Notes under the pieces: model-generated | The model's input: only the letters and a program-made list of their open reading frames with translations | What the model was told of the DNA's origin: nothing | The model's database searches: none | Part shown: positions 36,820-44,894 of the stretch, piece after piece | Layout: each line of letters starts with the position of its first letter | How positions within the stretch are numbered: the first letter of the stretch is position 1 | Position numbers and translations under genes: made by a program | DNA from: Phycisphaerales bacterium | GTDB lineage: Bacteria; Planctomycetota; Phycisphaerae; Sedimentisphaerales; Anaerobacaceae | Assembly (NCBI GenBank): GCA_030602885.1 | Contig: JAUVYV010000017.1 | Span: 1-64,000, forward strand | Length of the DNA stretch: 64,000 nt | Reading direction: 5' to 3'

Positions 36820-37718
36820 TCCATAAACAATTGCACCACCGCCTCGATATGCGCAGGGCCTGTCCCGCAGCAGCCCCCGATTATACTTACACCTGCTCTG
36901 AGTATCTGCTCTGCCGCCGCCGCAAACTCATCCGGCGTTACTCTGTAAACCGCCTTGCCGTCAATAAGCTCGGGCTTACCCGCATTCGGCTCGGCAAAAA
37001 CCGAAACTTCCCTGCCCGTCCCCTTCACAGCAGCGACGAATTCGCCTGCAAGCTCTACGTATTCATCAAGCGTCACCGTCCCGCAGTTAAATCCAACCGC
37101 ATCAACGCGAAGCGACACTATTCTCTCAACTGCCGACGCAATATCCACACCCATCATCGTCTTAAAATCCGCCCCCGCCTTGTCAAACGACATCGACGCC
37201 AGTACCGGCAATCCATCAGCCACTAACTTAACCGCTCCGATTGCCACCTCCGCCTCATCAAGGGCTGTCATCGTCTCGATGATAAAACCGTCCACACCAC
37301 CTTCCTTCAGCGCCTCGGCCTGCACAGCAAACGCATCCCGCAGCTCGTGCGCCTTCAAGCTGCCTACCGGCTCCAAGAAATCACCGCTTGGCCCGATATC
37401 ACCCAAAACGTACTTCTCCTCACCAACCGCCTGGCGAGCCAGTCGCGCACCGGTCAGGTTTATCTCCGTCACATACTCACCGTAACTATGCCTGTTCAGC
37501 GCATACCTGTTGGCGCCGAACGTATTCGTAATAACCGCCTCGCTGCCCGCCTTCGAATACGCACGGTGAACAGTCATCACAATATCCGGAGACTCCACAT
37601 TCAGATAATCGCTGCATTCGCCCACCTTTATTCCACGCGCGATCAACTGTGTCCCCATCGCACCGTCCAGCAGCAAAACCCCCCGCCCCAGTCTTTCTTT
37701 CAATGGCACTCTGCTCAC
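36816..37718 (-). CDS. Homocysteine S-methyltransferase domain protein
   Basis: The 300-residue protein is a free-standing homocysteine-binding barrel, equal to the N-terminal domain of MetH or to MmuM/BHMT: LLLDGAMGTQLIARG at the start, a Cys ligand in VGFNCGT near residue 210, and the zinc site GGCCGTGPAHI near 285. It transfers a methyl group to homocysteine to give methionine; the donor (S-methylmethionine, betaine or a corrinoid protein) cannot be read here. A corrinoid-linked role would fit the upstream ABC importer at 16546-19331. Its stop codon overlaps waaA. Confidence 0.87.
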   Translation of the reverse strand: MSRVPLKERLGRGVLLLDGAMGTQLIARGIKVGECSDYLNVESPDIVMTVHRAYSKAGSEAVITNTFGANRYALNRHSYGEYVTEINLTGARLARQAVGEEKYVLGDIGPSGDFLEPVGSLKAHELRDAFAVQAEALKEGGVDGFIIETMTALDEAEVAIGAVKLVADGLPVLASMSFDKAGADFKTMMGVDIASAVERIVSLRVDAVGFNCGTVTLDEYVELAGEFVAAVKGTGREVSVFAEPNAGKPELIDGKAVYRVTPDEFAAAAEQILRAGVSIIGGCCGTGPAHIEAVVQLFMD

Positions 37719-37751
37719 GAAAATCCGTCCTTTCCTTTTTATGTTTCCTTT

Positions 37752-38597
37752 TTACCTGCCTGCCTGTTCGACCGGCAGACCCTCGATAATCTGATAGACA
37801 TGCTCAAATCCTCGCGGCTTCGGCCGAACAAAAAGACGTGCACGCTGCTTGGCATTAAACTCCGCCGCCTTTACCGAGCCAAGCATAATTCTCACCGAAT
37901 CCTCTTTTTCTCCCCCGCCGCCACTAATCACTTTTATCATCTTCGCAGCATAAAATCCTTCCGCCACCTCCACATAATTCTCCGTCTCTGCACTAACAAC
38001 CACCTCACCATCGCCGTCAAAGTACTCAATCTTCGATATTAAGTACTCGCACGTGGAGATATATATTCGCTTGACAGCCGTCCCTTCTTTCTTCCTGCCC
38101 GTCAGAATATCAAAGCCACCACTGTTCGACAAATCCCACTCAAAGCCGTCAATGCAAACTACCCCAAGCGCCTCAAGCACCACTTTCGGACTTATCATCA
38201 GCTCATCACCCCTGCGACACTGCGACCATCTGCCGTACCAGTAGCTGCTCACCTCCTTCAGCTTCACCCAGAACCAGAACTCCTCCGCATTTGCTCCTAA
38301 AACAATCCCCGTCGCGTCAAACGCAACGTCACCCTGCAGATAAATCTCACTCGGCGGATTCACCCACAGCTTCACCGCAAAATTTTCTTTGTGCTCCTTG
38401 TCCTCGACGTAATACTTCAAACGGCACTGCCCGTTCGCCCTTATCGAAACCGCCCGCTCGGCCCGCCCTGCAAGCACCGCAACCGCCTCAGCCGCAGAAC
38501 CCTTCCCCGGACAAATGCGCACCGGCCCCCTAACCTTCTGCCCGCAACCGGCAATAACCAAAATCGCTGCAAAAGCTGTGACGAATCTCGATGACAC
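37752..38597 (-). CDS. Lipoprotein of a LolA/LolB-like type, function unknown
   Basis: I place the start at GTG 38597, after GGGGATATA, giving 281 residues with a short signal sequence and lipobox VIAGCG. The longer frame to 38711 includes a repeat tract that lies between genes. The mature part is beta-rich with NPPSEIYLQGDVAF and SPKVVLEALGV, like the outer-membrane lipoprotein sorting (LolA/LolB) or DUF4292 folds. These proteins hold lipid acyl chains. It lies 33 bases after the homocysteine methyltransferase gene start on the same strand. Confidence 0.72.
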   Translation of the reverse strand: MSSRFVTAFAAILVIAGCGQKVRGPVRICPGKGSAAEAVAVLAGRAERAVSIRANGQCRLKYYVEDKEHKENFAVKLWVNPPSEIYLQGDVAFDATGIVLGANAEEFWFWVKLKEVSSYWYGRWSQCRRGDELMISPKVVLEALGVVCIDGFEWDLSNSGGFDILTGRKKEGTAVKRIYISTCEYLISKIEYFDGDGEVVVSAETENYVEVAEGFYAAKMIKVISGGGGEKEDSVRIMLGSVKAAEFNAKQRARLFVRPKPRGFEHVYQIIEGLPVEQAGR

Positions 38598-38620
38598 TAT
38601 ATCCCCTAACCCGCTCGCAA

Positions 38621-38648
38621 TACGCAATACGCAATACGCGATACGATA
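38621..38648. repeat. Short tandem repeat, unit of about 8 bases (aatacgc)
   Basis: The unit aatacgc or gatacg recurs four to five times (cgcaatacgcaatacgcaat and on), between the hypothetical gene at 38650 and the lipoprotein gene start at 38597. Such tracts are common between planctomycete genes. It is not part of a coding gene if the GTG start is right. Confidence 0.7.
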
Positions 38649-38649
38649 T

Positions 38650-39138
38650 TCAAAGTTCCGCCTGCAGAATCTGACCAATCTGTGATGACAACTGCTGAAT
38701 CTGCTCCTCACCCAGATTCGGGTTTATAACTTCAACATAATCCTGCGTCCCCGTTATCCTTAGACGCCATATCTCCGCCCCGCCCTCGGTCCGCGACGAC
38801 TCGTATTTCAAACGCCTCCGCCTCATCAAAACCAGTGTCAGAACGAACCTGAAGTTGACCTTCCCCGGCTCTGTCTCTTTCTCTAACCGCTCGAAAAAAG
38901 TCGTCAGCACATCGTCGTCAACGAAAAGATGCTTCTTTTGGTCCGGCGCAGGCAGCTTCGTCTTCCAGTAACAATAGACCTCCGGCTTGGCCTGCTCCCA
39001 GTACTCCGCACAATAGTCACGTCTCGCAAATCCTTCCTCTGTCTCCACCAGCGCGGCAAAGTACTCTTCGCCCGGACTGATTTGCCTGCCCGTCCCGTAA
39101 CACCGCCCCAACGGCTTATCTATTTCCCACTCGTCCAT
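38650..39138 (-). CDS. Conserved hypothetical protein with a paired-cysteine N-terminus
   Basis: I do not recognise this 162-residue protein. It has a CYGTGRQISPGEEYFAAL segment near the N-terminus, resembling a treble-clef or C4-type start, and CAEYW near residue 43. A charged helical region rich in Leu and Arg (FRFVLTLVLMRRRRLKYES) follows, then a helix at the C-terminus. It precedes the lipoprotein gene by 53 bases, with a repeat tract between. The cysteines suggest metal binding, but a fold cannot be named. Confidence 0.7.
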   Translation of the reverse strand: MDEWEIDKPLGRCYGTGRQISPGEEYFAALVETEEGFARRDYCAEYWEQAKPEVYCYWKTKLPAPDQKKHLFVDDDVLTTFFERLEKETEPGKVNFRFVLTLVLMRRRRLKYESSRTEGGAEIWRLRITGTQDYVEVINPNLGEEQIQQLSSQIGQILQAEL

Positions 39139-39291
39139 CTGTTCCTGTCTTCAAGCTTCACAAGTCACTTTTCGCAACACTTCGAACCAGCCCATAATAT
39201 ACCTAATCACGCAACTGTGCCAATTCTTTTGCCACTGCTTCAACAAGAGCCCCGATAGTCTCCACTCGAATCCCTTACGCACCGGGACTCC

Positions 39292-39708
39292 TCAATCGAA
39301 CCGGAGGAATGCACACATGCCCACAACCGTTTTTGGCCCGATGCCCCTGACTTTCTGCAGGTCTTGGCAATCCTCGAAAGCCCGCCCACCTCGGCCCTGT
39401 CCAACCACACCTTCACGGTATGCAACTATCGAATTCGCCTTGCTAATTCCTATTCCCGGCAGTCTCACTAAGCTGCCCACGGGCGCATCATTCGGATTGA
39501 TTCTCCTCTCGGCGGTAATCTCCCCCGACTCACCACACCTCCACAACCATGGCGCCTCGAAGCCGGCAGAAAGCAAAACACCCATCCAAACCGCGATAAC
39601 AAGCGCAAAAAGCTCGATTCCGCTCTGTTCGGCCCTTTGTGAAGTAATCAAGCCGCCAGTCCCGGTCATCCTTGTCTGGTTTCCTCTTTCCGTCACTCGT
39701 TCGGTCAC
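39292..39708 (-). CDS. ComEA-like helix-hairpin-helix protein
   Basis: The 138-residue protein has a membrane segment (ELFALVIAVWMGVLLSAGF) and a C-terminal helix-hairpin-helix pair: VRLPGIGISKANSIVAYRE and VRGIGPKTVVGM. This layout matches ComEA-type DNA-uptake proteins, which bind double-stranded DNA outside the membrane. The start is GTG 39708, and its first base is the last base of the upstream stop codon (TAGTG), so translation is coupled to the GH10-like gene. ComEC or pilus genes are not in the window. Confidence 0.8.
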   Translation of the reverse strand: MTERVTERGNQTRMTGTGGLITSQRAEQSGIELFALVIAVWMGVLLSAGFEAPWLWRCGESGEITAERRINPNDAPVGSLVRLPGIGISKANSIVAYREGVVGQGRGGRAFEDCQDLQKVRGIGPKTVVGMCAFLRFD

Positions 39709-41183
39709 TACCTGCTGTAGATGGTATGACGCAGTTTCCTGAGCACATCATACGACTTCTTCGGCTCAAGCTTCGCCGTCAAAAGACCGCTGTTGGCTAT
39801 CATGCTCCCATCGGTGTCACTCAGATTCGAGTACACAACAGCATCCACGAAGGGCTTACTAAGCGCTATCCGATAAAACTGCTCCAGCCACTCTCCCTGA
39901 CGTGTCTCGTCCCATGCTTTGTGCCACAGCCCTGCAGCTTCCGGCGCATGCGGCCCGGAACCGTTCTTGCTCGGCACCTCTACGCCCGTTATGTAAAGGG
40001 ACTTTGCTATCGGCGCAAGATAATCCAGTATCGCCGATATCTGCATCATATCCCGAACGTGCATCCCCGCCTCGTCTTTCCCAAAACACATCTGAAGACC
40101 AAACGCATCAAAGTCTATACCACTCTGAACCACCATATCCATATAAACCAGCGGCGGAATCGTATCCGGAACACTCGCATAGTACTCTCCCCACGCATTT
40201 GTCACCTCGATTATCTTCACCGCACGATCCGTCGCCGCCTTCACCGCCATCGTCCCGGCTCGCGTTATCTCAAGTATCTGCTCAAACCCAAAACCAAAAT
40301 GATTGAACACGTTCAAACCCTTTATCGCGCACCACGCTCGGATAATCGCAGCGTAACGCGCAACCGTCGTCGCAACAAACTGATATGCGCTCTCACGTAT
40401 CTTCTCAAAGCTCGCCCCGTCCTGCACCAGCCACGCCGGAAGGTGCTCCCTGCTGAAGCACAAAAGTGGACCCGCACCCAACGCCATCTTCCGCTTGCCA
40501 AGTACATTCACGCACGCATCTATCTTCGAAAAATCGTAGCTGCCCCTCTCAACCTCTATTCGACCCCACTCCATCGGGATTATCGCAAAGCTGAACAGAT
40601 TCAGAAAACGCTCCACGTACTTCGCATTCGATATCTGCTCCGGATTCACCCGGCAGCCAAGACAAACACGTCCGAAACCGTGGCTTTTGCCTCGCGCACT
40701 AAACAACAGCTTTGCCTGCCGGGCCGCCAAACGCTCCGAAAATATCATCCCCTTCTTCAGAGATTCGTCCGCAAGCTTCGACGCCACCGACGAATCCGAT
40801 ATCTTCTGAATCGCCTCTATGAAAAGCCGCTGAGCATCCTCCCCAAGCTCATGTAAACCCTCCATCGCGTCAAAAAACGACCAGTCCTCACGCTTCTGCA
40901 CTATCTGCATCAGCTTCGCACGCGCTATCTCCAGATTCAGATTATACGGTTCCGCTCGTTCCGGAAGGCACGTCGTCGGCAAAAGAACCTTCCCGAAACC
41001 TTCCACCGGCCAGAGCAACGCCAGCCCCGCTGTCTCGAGATTCGCCCTGCCAAACTCAATCACACCCCCGTTAAACTCTATCCCAACTCGCCGCACCACC
41101 ATCCCGTCGCTGCCGAATACGTACGCACCATGCAGAGCGAACTCCTCACAGACCTTGCCGTTCTTGAATACTTGAAATCTCAC
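39708..41183 (-). CDS. GH10 endoxylanase-like protein with a missing acid/base Glu
   Basis: The 491-residue protein has an N-terminal beta-rich domain (about 1-170) and a TIM barrel like glycoside hydrolase family 10: VNPEQISN, WGRIEVERGSYDFSKID, DFDAFGLQMCF and YITGVEVPSKN with a nucleophile-like E402. At the place of the acid/base motif (usually WDVVNE) it reads RAWCAIKGLN, with no Glu, so normal xylanase activity is doubtful. It has no signal peptide, again unusual for GH10. It may be a carbohydrate-binding or non-classical enzyme. Its stop overlaps the next start (TAGTG). Confidence 0.78.
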   Translation of the reverse strand: MRFQVFKNGKVCEEFALHGAYVFGSDGMVVRRVGIEFNGGVIEFGRANLETAGLALLWPVEGFGKVLLPTTCLPERAEPYNLNLEIARAKLMQIVQKREDWSFFDAMEGLHELGEDAQRLFIEAIQKISDSSVASKLADESLKKGMIFSERLAARQAKLLFSARGKSHGFGRVCLGCRVNPEQISNAKYVERFLNLFSFAIIPMEWGRIEVERGSYDFSKIDACVNVLGKRKMALGAGPLLCFSREHLPAWLVQDGASFEKIRESAYQFVATTVARYAAIIRAWCAIKGLNVFNHFGFGFEQILEITRAGTMAVKAATDRAVKIIEVTNAWGEYYASVPDTIPPLVYMDMVVQSGIDFDAFGLQMCFGKDEAGMHVRDMMQISAILDYLAPIAKSLYITGVEVPSKNGSGPHAPEAAGLWHKAWDETRQGEWLEQFYRIALSKPFVDAVVYSNLSDTDGSMIANSGLLTAKLEPKKSYDVLRKLRHTIYSR

Positions 41184-41341
41184 CGTCTCTTAACCAAATC
41201 CCGGCCAAAAACCACATTAACATCCGCAACAGACAAGCAATTATAGCACCTCCCCCGGCAAACGCAAAAACAAACTTATACCCTTTTTGAAACCGGAAGA
41301 TATGCCAATGATTATGGAAGGATACAAACGAAATGAGACTA

Positions 41342-41812
41342 TCAGTTCGAGCTCGTCCCGCTGCCGCAAAACGCGCCCAACTGCTTCGTCTGACGCTCGT
41401 AAAGCTGATTGTTCTTCTCTATCAGCTTCGCTATCAGATCTATCTGGCTCAGTATAATTTCAATCAGGTCCATGTTCGCCAGTGTCGATTCCGGACTATA
41501 CTGCGGCAGTACAATGATTACATAACCGCATTTCGTCTCATCGCCACACACCGCCGATGCTACAATGCTCATCTCATCCGACTGCGTCACAACCGGCTCC
41601 TCACCGTCGTCTATCTTTTCGCATAGCTCCTTCAGAAATGCATCACTGAGATTGAGCTTCGAAAATCGCTCCGAGTCGCTCGGCCGGCTGTTCCCGTCCT
41701 CGTCTATCATTACTATCACCACGTTCTCTTCCGGAAGCACATTGAACAACTGACGTGCTATCTGCTCGTTCAATATCCCGCCCGGCGAAAAAAACGACTC
41801 GTATGTATCCAT
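41342..41812 (-). CDS. Hypothetical GAF-like signalling protein
   Basis: I cannot name this 156-residue soluble protein. Its pattern, NVVIVMIDEDGN, then VVTQSDEMSIVASAV, GYVIIVLPQYSPEST and a long final helix (LIEIILSQIDLIAKLIEKN), resembles a single GAF-type sensor domain. Its neighbours on the same strand include an anti-sigma-factor kinase and a STAS protein, which supports a sensory role. The N-terminus has no signal or membrane segment. Confidence 0.62.
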   Translation of the reverse strand: MDTYESFFSPGGILNEQIARQLFNVLPEENVVIVMIDEDGNSRPSDSERFSKLNLSDAFLKELCEKIDDGEEPVVTQSDEMSIVASAVCGDETKCGYVIIVLPQYSPESTLANMDLIEIILSQIDLIAKLIEKNNQLYERQTKQLGAFCGSGTSSN

Positions 41813-42006
41813 TTGACCTGCTCCTTACGCTATTGAGCCAAATACCTGTACGGACAATGACTTCGGTATTAACCCGGCCCAACTTCTACTCACAACACCG
41901 CAGGTCAAATTCTAATGCAGAAAAAACGCCCCCCGCATAACGAAGTGACTTTATAGGACCTTCCTCCCGCCTCAAAAACCACCCGACACAGCCGCCGTGC
42001 CAAACG

Positions 42007-42660
42007 CTAAAGCATCCTCTTCAGACGCCACATCGAAAAATTCCTCCCCGGACAATCCGTCACACGCGCCCCAGGAGTGCTGCCGTGACCGAATATCCGG
42101 CTCGTTGGAATCCTGTACCGCTGCTGCAGAAATCTTACAAGTTGAACAAGCGACTGCATCTGACGAGCAGTCGGACTGCTCCTGTTAAAATCCCCAACAA
42201 GACATATACCTATCCCCTCCTCATTGGCCCAGTTCCCAGCCGTCCCGCCGCAGTGTGCACCCTGTATCTGCTCACGCCACCGAAACGTCACCTCTACCTC
42301 GCCGTCGCCGCTGTCGGTGCCGTTGCCTATCACGAAATCGTAGCCAACACCCTCCCAGTGGTTGCCCTCACGATGCCACTTGTCAAATATCGCCGTGTTA
42401 CCCTCGTCAGTTCCCGAATGATGAATTATTATCGCTGTCCAGCCCCTTTCCACACCCGCCGGCGGATACCAGCTCCACGGAACGCCTCCCACAACGTCAA
42501 CTGTACCTCCGCCGCTCACCGGTACAGGATGCAATGGCCCCCTTGCTGAAGAGCTCGACACCCCATAATCATACACGACCGCCGGCATCGGCTCGGCATT
42601 GTAGATGCAGCCGGCACACAAAAAAACGCAACCAAAAATACATAAGGCTCTGCCAGACAT
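42007..42660 (-). CDS. N-acetylmuramoyl-L-alanine amidase-like lipoprotein
   Basis: From ATG 42660 the protein has 217 residues with a lipobox FLCAGC. The amidase_2/PGRP domain covers about 55-215: IIIHHSGTDEG (first zinc His), a middle ICLVGDFNRSSPT, and GHGSTPGARVTDCPG, with the last His and Cys of the zinc site. Such enzymes cut the amide bond between MurNAc and L-Ala in peptidoglycan; lipid anchoring places it in the envelope. ATG 42675 is an alternative start. The His of the usual DHRD/HRD segment appears as GHGS. Confidence 0.88.
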   Translation of the reverse strand: MSGRALCIFGCVFLCAGCIYNAEPMPAVVYDYGVSSSSARGPLHPVPVSGGGTVDVVGGVPWSWYPPAGVERGWTAIIIHHSGTDEGNTAIFDKWHREGNHWEGVGYDFVIGNGTDSGDGEVEVTFRWREQIQGAHCGGTAGNWANEEGIGICLVGDFNRSSPTARQMQSLVQLVRFLQQRYRIPTSRIFGHGSTPGARVTDCPGRNFSMWRLKRML

Positions 42661-42713
42661 CGAGTTATCTGTCACCCCCTATCCTTAGCAGCTTCGACAT
42701 AACGTTGTATCGG

Positions 42714-43181
42714 TCACGCCTTGATTTTGGCTGCACTTTTTGATGTATTCTCCTTCTCCTTCTCCTTCTCCTTAAACCGGACCATCCGAATGCTGTTGCC
42801 CTGCTTGTTGTACTCAACCACATCCATATACGAGCGAATGAGAAGCAGCCCCCGCCCTGCCGGCTTGAAAAGATTATCACCGTAACGAGGGTCCGGAACA
42901 ACCTCAGGGTCGAACCCCTCACCCTCGTCGGTCATGCATATCTCTATCCTGTCAGCACCAACCGAATAATCAATCTTCACCGCCTTGGTCGGCTCCATCT
43001 TGTTGCCGTGCTTTACCGCATTGATAAACGCCTCTTCCAGCGCAAGGTGAACCGCAAAAAAGTCCTCCTCACTGAAATCCTGCGCCTCCAGATTCACCAA
43101 AACCTGCTTGCAGACCTCAACTATCGCCAACGGCGTGCTTGAAATCACAACTGAACGGCTGACGGGCATTTTAGATACCAT
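42714..43181 (-). CDS. RsbW/SpoIIAB-type anti-sigma kinase with a KE-repeat tail
   Basis: The 155-residue protein has the GHKL ATPase motifs of serine kinases that bind sigma factors: LALEEAFINAVKHGN (N box), MTDEGEGFDPE (G1) and PAGRGLLLIRSYMD (G2). The C-terminus is a low-complexity KEKEKEKE tail made by a tandem six-base repeat at 42748-42773, followed by a basic end. With the STAS protein 115 bases upstream it forms a partner-switching pair; no sigma gene is adjacent. ATG 43169 is an alternative start. Confidence 0.88.
   Translation of the reverse strand: MVSKMPVSRSVVISSTPLAIVEVCKQVLVNLEAQDFSEEDFFAVHLALEEAFINAVKHGNKMEPTKAVKIDYSVGADRIEICMTDEGEGFDPEVVPDPRYGDNLFKPAGRGLLLIRSYMDVVEYNKQGNSIRMVRFKEKEKEKENTSKSAAKIKA
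42748..42773. repeat. Tandem hexamer repeat coding for the KE tail
   Basis: The six-base unit ttctcc occurs a little over four times in a row. On the minus strand it is in frame and codes alternating Lys and Glu at the C-terminus of the anti-sigma kinase. Such a tract can change length by slippage by whole codons pairs without breaking the frame. Confidence 0.85.
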
Positions 43182-43296
43182 GCTTTTTTAACACCCCGAA
43201 ATAACGCCCCAATCTCCCAGAACCTACATTCAAATCCCCTATCTTTCCCAAATCGCCAAAGCCCCACAAACTAACCATCCTCACTAACACCCCCTG

Positions 43297-43662
43297 CTAC
43301 TCTCCAGGCAAGCTCTCTATCGCACTCTCTACGTCCGGGTAAATCTCGAATATCTTCGTAAGACGCGTAATCTTAAACACTTCGTATATCCGAGAGCTTA
43401 TATTACAAAGACGCAGCTCGCCGTCCCGTTCGTAAATCTTCTTACTAACACGAATTAGAAGCCCTAATACCGCAGACGACAAAAACTGAACATTCCGGAA
43501 ATCAAGCACCAGGTTCAACTTCTCACCTTGCTCGACTACGCTCATCAGCGATTCCTGGAGCTCCTGAATATCCCGCTCCTCAAGTATCTTTTCGTCTGAG
43601 AACGTCAATACCGTCGCGCCACCGACATATTCTACGCTCACTCTCGGTTTGATCGGTGCCAT
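43297..43662 (-). CDS. STAS-domain anti-anti-sigma factor
   Basis: The 121-residue protein is a single STAS domain: VTFSDEKILEERDIQ, then LDFRNVQFLSSAVLGLL, where the phosphorylatable Ser of SpoIIAA/RsbV lies in the SS pair, and LRLCNISSRIYEVFKITRL. It would be switched by the RsbW-like kinase 115 bases downstream on the same strand, and release a sigma factor or other partner when unphosphorylated. Length and motif order are typical. Confidence 0.92.
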   Translation of the reverse strand: MAPIKPRVSVEYVGGATVLTFSDEKILEERDIQELQESLMSVVEQGEKLNLVLDFRNVQFLSSAVLGLLIRVSKKIYERDGELRLCNISSRIYEVFKITRLTKIFEIYPDVESAIESLPGE

Positions 43663-44005
43663 AATACTCTCCCAATACGTCCTTTAATCAACCAGAAATA
43701 GTATCCACGACACGACAAAATAGCAAGTTTTTTCAACTTTGGCAAAAGAAATTAAAATTTTTCGCCCTCCCCCGAAAACACGCCCTGATTCCCACACATT
43801 TCAAAAAAATTTGTAAATTCTATGTATTTTTCAGGTAAAAAAGCTTGCGTTCCGTTTTCGACAGTGGATAATGCAACCTGATATTGAGATATTCTTCAAC
43901 CTTGACATACCCTAACGTCCACACCTTTTATGATGGGACAGTTAGGCGTGCGTGTGGGCATGCTGGTTAAAACCTATTTAGTGACGTTTTTACAAGGAGA
44001 CCAAA
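43663..44005. promoter_or_regulatory. Divergent intergenic region with a candidate promoter for the Rrf2 gene
   Basis: This 343-base gap separates divergent genes. A TTGACA at 43902-43907 is followed by TTTTAT at 43926-43931 (18-base spacing), or TATGAT at 43929-43934. It fits a sigma-70-type promoter for the Rrf2 gene, about 75-80 bases before its start. AT-rich tracts occur at 43725-43760 and 43796-43850. No RNA gene is apparent. Confidence 0.45.
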
Positions 44006-44401
44006 ATGAAGATTAGCAGATCGACAGGCTATGCAATACTTGCCGCCGGCTATATTGCAAAGCACCAGAAGGATGGGATCATTCTTTCCCAGAGCATCTC
44101 AAAGGCGTACAAGATACCTCTCGAGTACCTCCTCAAGATCCTGCAGCAGCTTGTCAGAGCAAACATACTCCGAAGCAAAAGAGGTCCGCGAGGCGGCTTC
44201 CAGCTCGCAAGAACTACCAACAAAATCACCATGCTCGAAATCATCGAAGCCGTTGACGGGCCTATGGTCAGCCAGCTCAACCTCGCCGAGCATGCAGGAA
44301 AAGAAAAGTTCAGCGGTAAAGCCGAAAAGGCTTATGCTCAGGGACTCGCTCAGGCAAGGAGCGTCTATCATAAAGTCAAGCTCTCCAACCTCTTGAGCTG
44401 A
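44006..44401 (+). CDS. Rrf2-family transcription regulator without cysteines
   Basis: The 131-residue protein has the Rrf2 winged helix: STGYAILAAGYIAKH, SISKAYKIPLEYLLKILQQL (recognition helix), RGPRGGFQLA (wing) and ITMLEIIEAVDGP. Rrf2 proteins such as IscR or NsrR sense iron-sulfur clusters or NO through three Cys in the C-terminal third; this protein contains no Cys at all, so it must sense by another route or be a constitutive repressor. TTTTTACAAGGAGACC gives a good ribosome site. The target is unknown; autoregulation is likely. Confidence 0.88.
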   Translation: MKISRSTGYAILAAGYIAKHQKDGIILSQSISKAYKIPLEYLLKILQQLVRANILRSKRGPRGGFQLARTTNKITMLEIIEAVDGPMVSQLNLAEHAGKEKFSGKAEKAYAQGLAQARSVYHKVKLSNLLS

Positions 44402-44535
44402 CAATTCGCCGGCTGTGACCAAAATGATCGGCAGACATAGTCCGCAGGGGCCGCTTACACGGTATATGCTCAGTTCCATATACTGACGCGAGCGGCCTTT
44501 GCGAAATCTATCGCAGCCGTCACTTGTACGCCATT

Positions 44536-44808
44536 ATGGAAATCAGCGAATTCCAACAGTTAATCGCACGACTCTACGAAGAAACCGACCGCAGGAGAGG
44601 CGTCCCAAAAACCTTCCTCTGGTTCATCGAGGAGGTCGGTGAGCTCGCCACCGCTCTGGCCAAAAACAACACACAAAACAAAACCGAAGAATTCGCCGAC
44701 GTCTTCGCCTGGCTCTGCACACTTGCAAACATAAGCGACGTCGATTTGGAAAAGGCCTGTGAAAAATACACCAGCGGACGTCTCAAAGGATTCAAACCAA
44801 AACAATAG
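44536..44808 (+). CDS. MazG-like nucleotide pyrophosphohydrolase
   Basis: From ATG 44536 the protein has 90 residues. It has the MazG metal-binding helices FLWFIEEVGELATAL (EExxE-type) and KTEEFADVFAWLCTLANI (ExxD-type), and covers a single MazG domain. Such proteins hydrolyse NTPs to NMP and pyrophosphate and clean up non-canonical nucleotides. An earlier in-frame ATG at 44524 would add four residues. It follows the Rrf2 regulator on the same strand by 135 bases. Confidence 0.86.
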   Translation: MEISEFQQLIARLYEETDRRRGVPKTFLWFIEEVGELATALAKNNTQNKTEEFADVFAWLCTLANISDVDLEKACEKYTSGRLKGFKPKQ

Positions 44809-44894
44809 CTGCCACTAAACCTTTTCACCCCCACCGACCTCGCCTCGTGCCCGCCCGAACCCCCCGCTACAAGCTCAAAGCCCAATATACGCGA

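Noticed and set aside
36816-37718. Full-length methionine synthase
   Set aside because: Only the homocysteine-binding domain is present; pterin-, cobalamin- and SAM-binding domains are absent and the gene has normal ends.
39672-40856. Open frame of 394 codons on the plus strand
   Set aside because: It is antisense to the GH10-like gene, is very rich in Arg and His, and has no recognisable domain.
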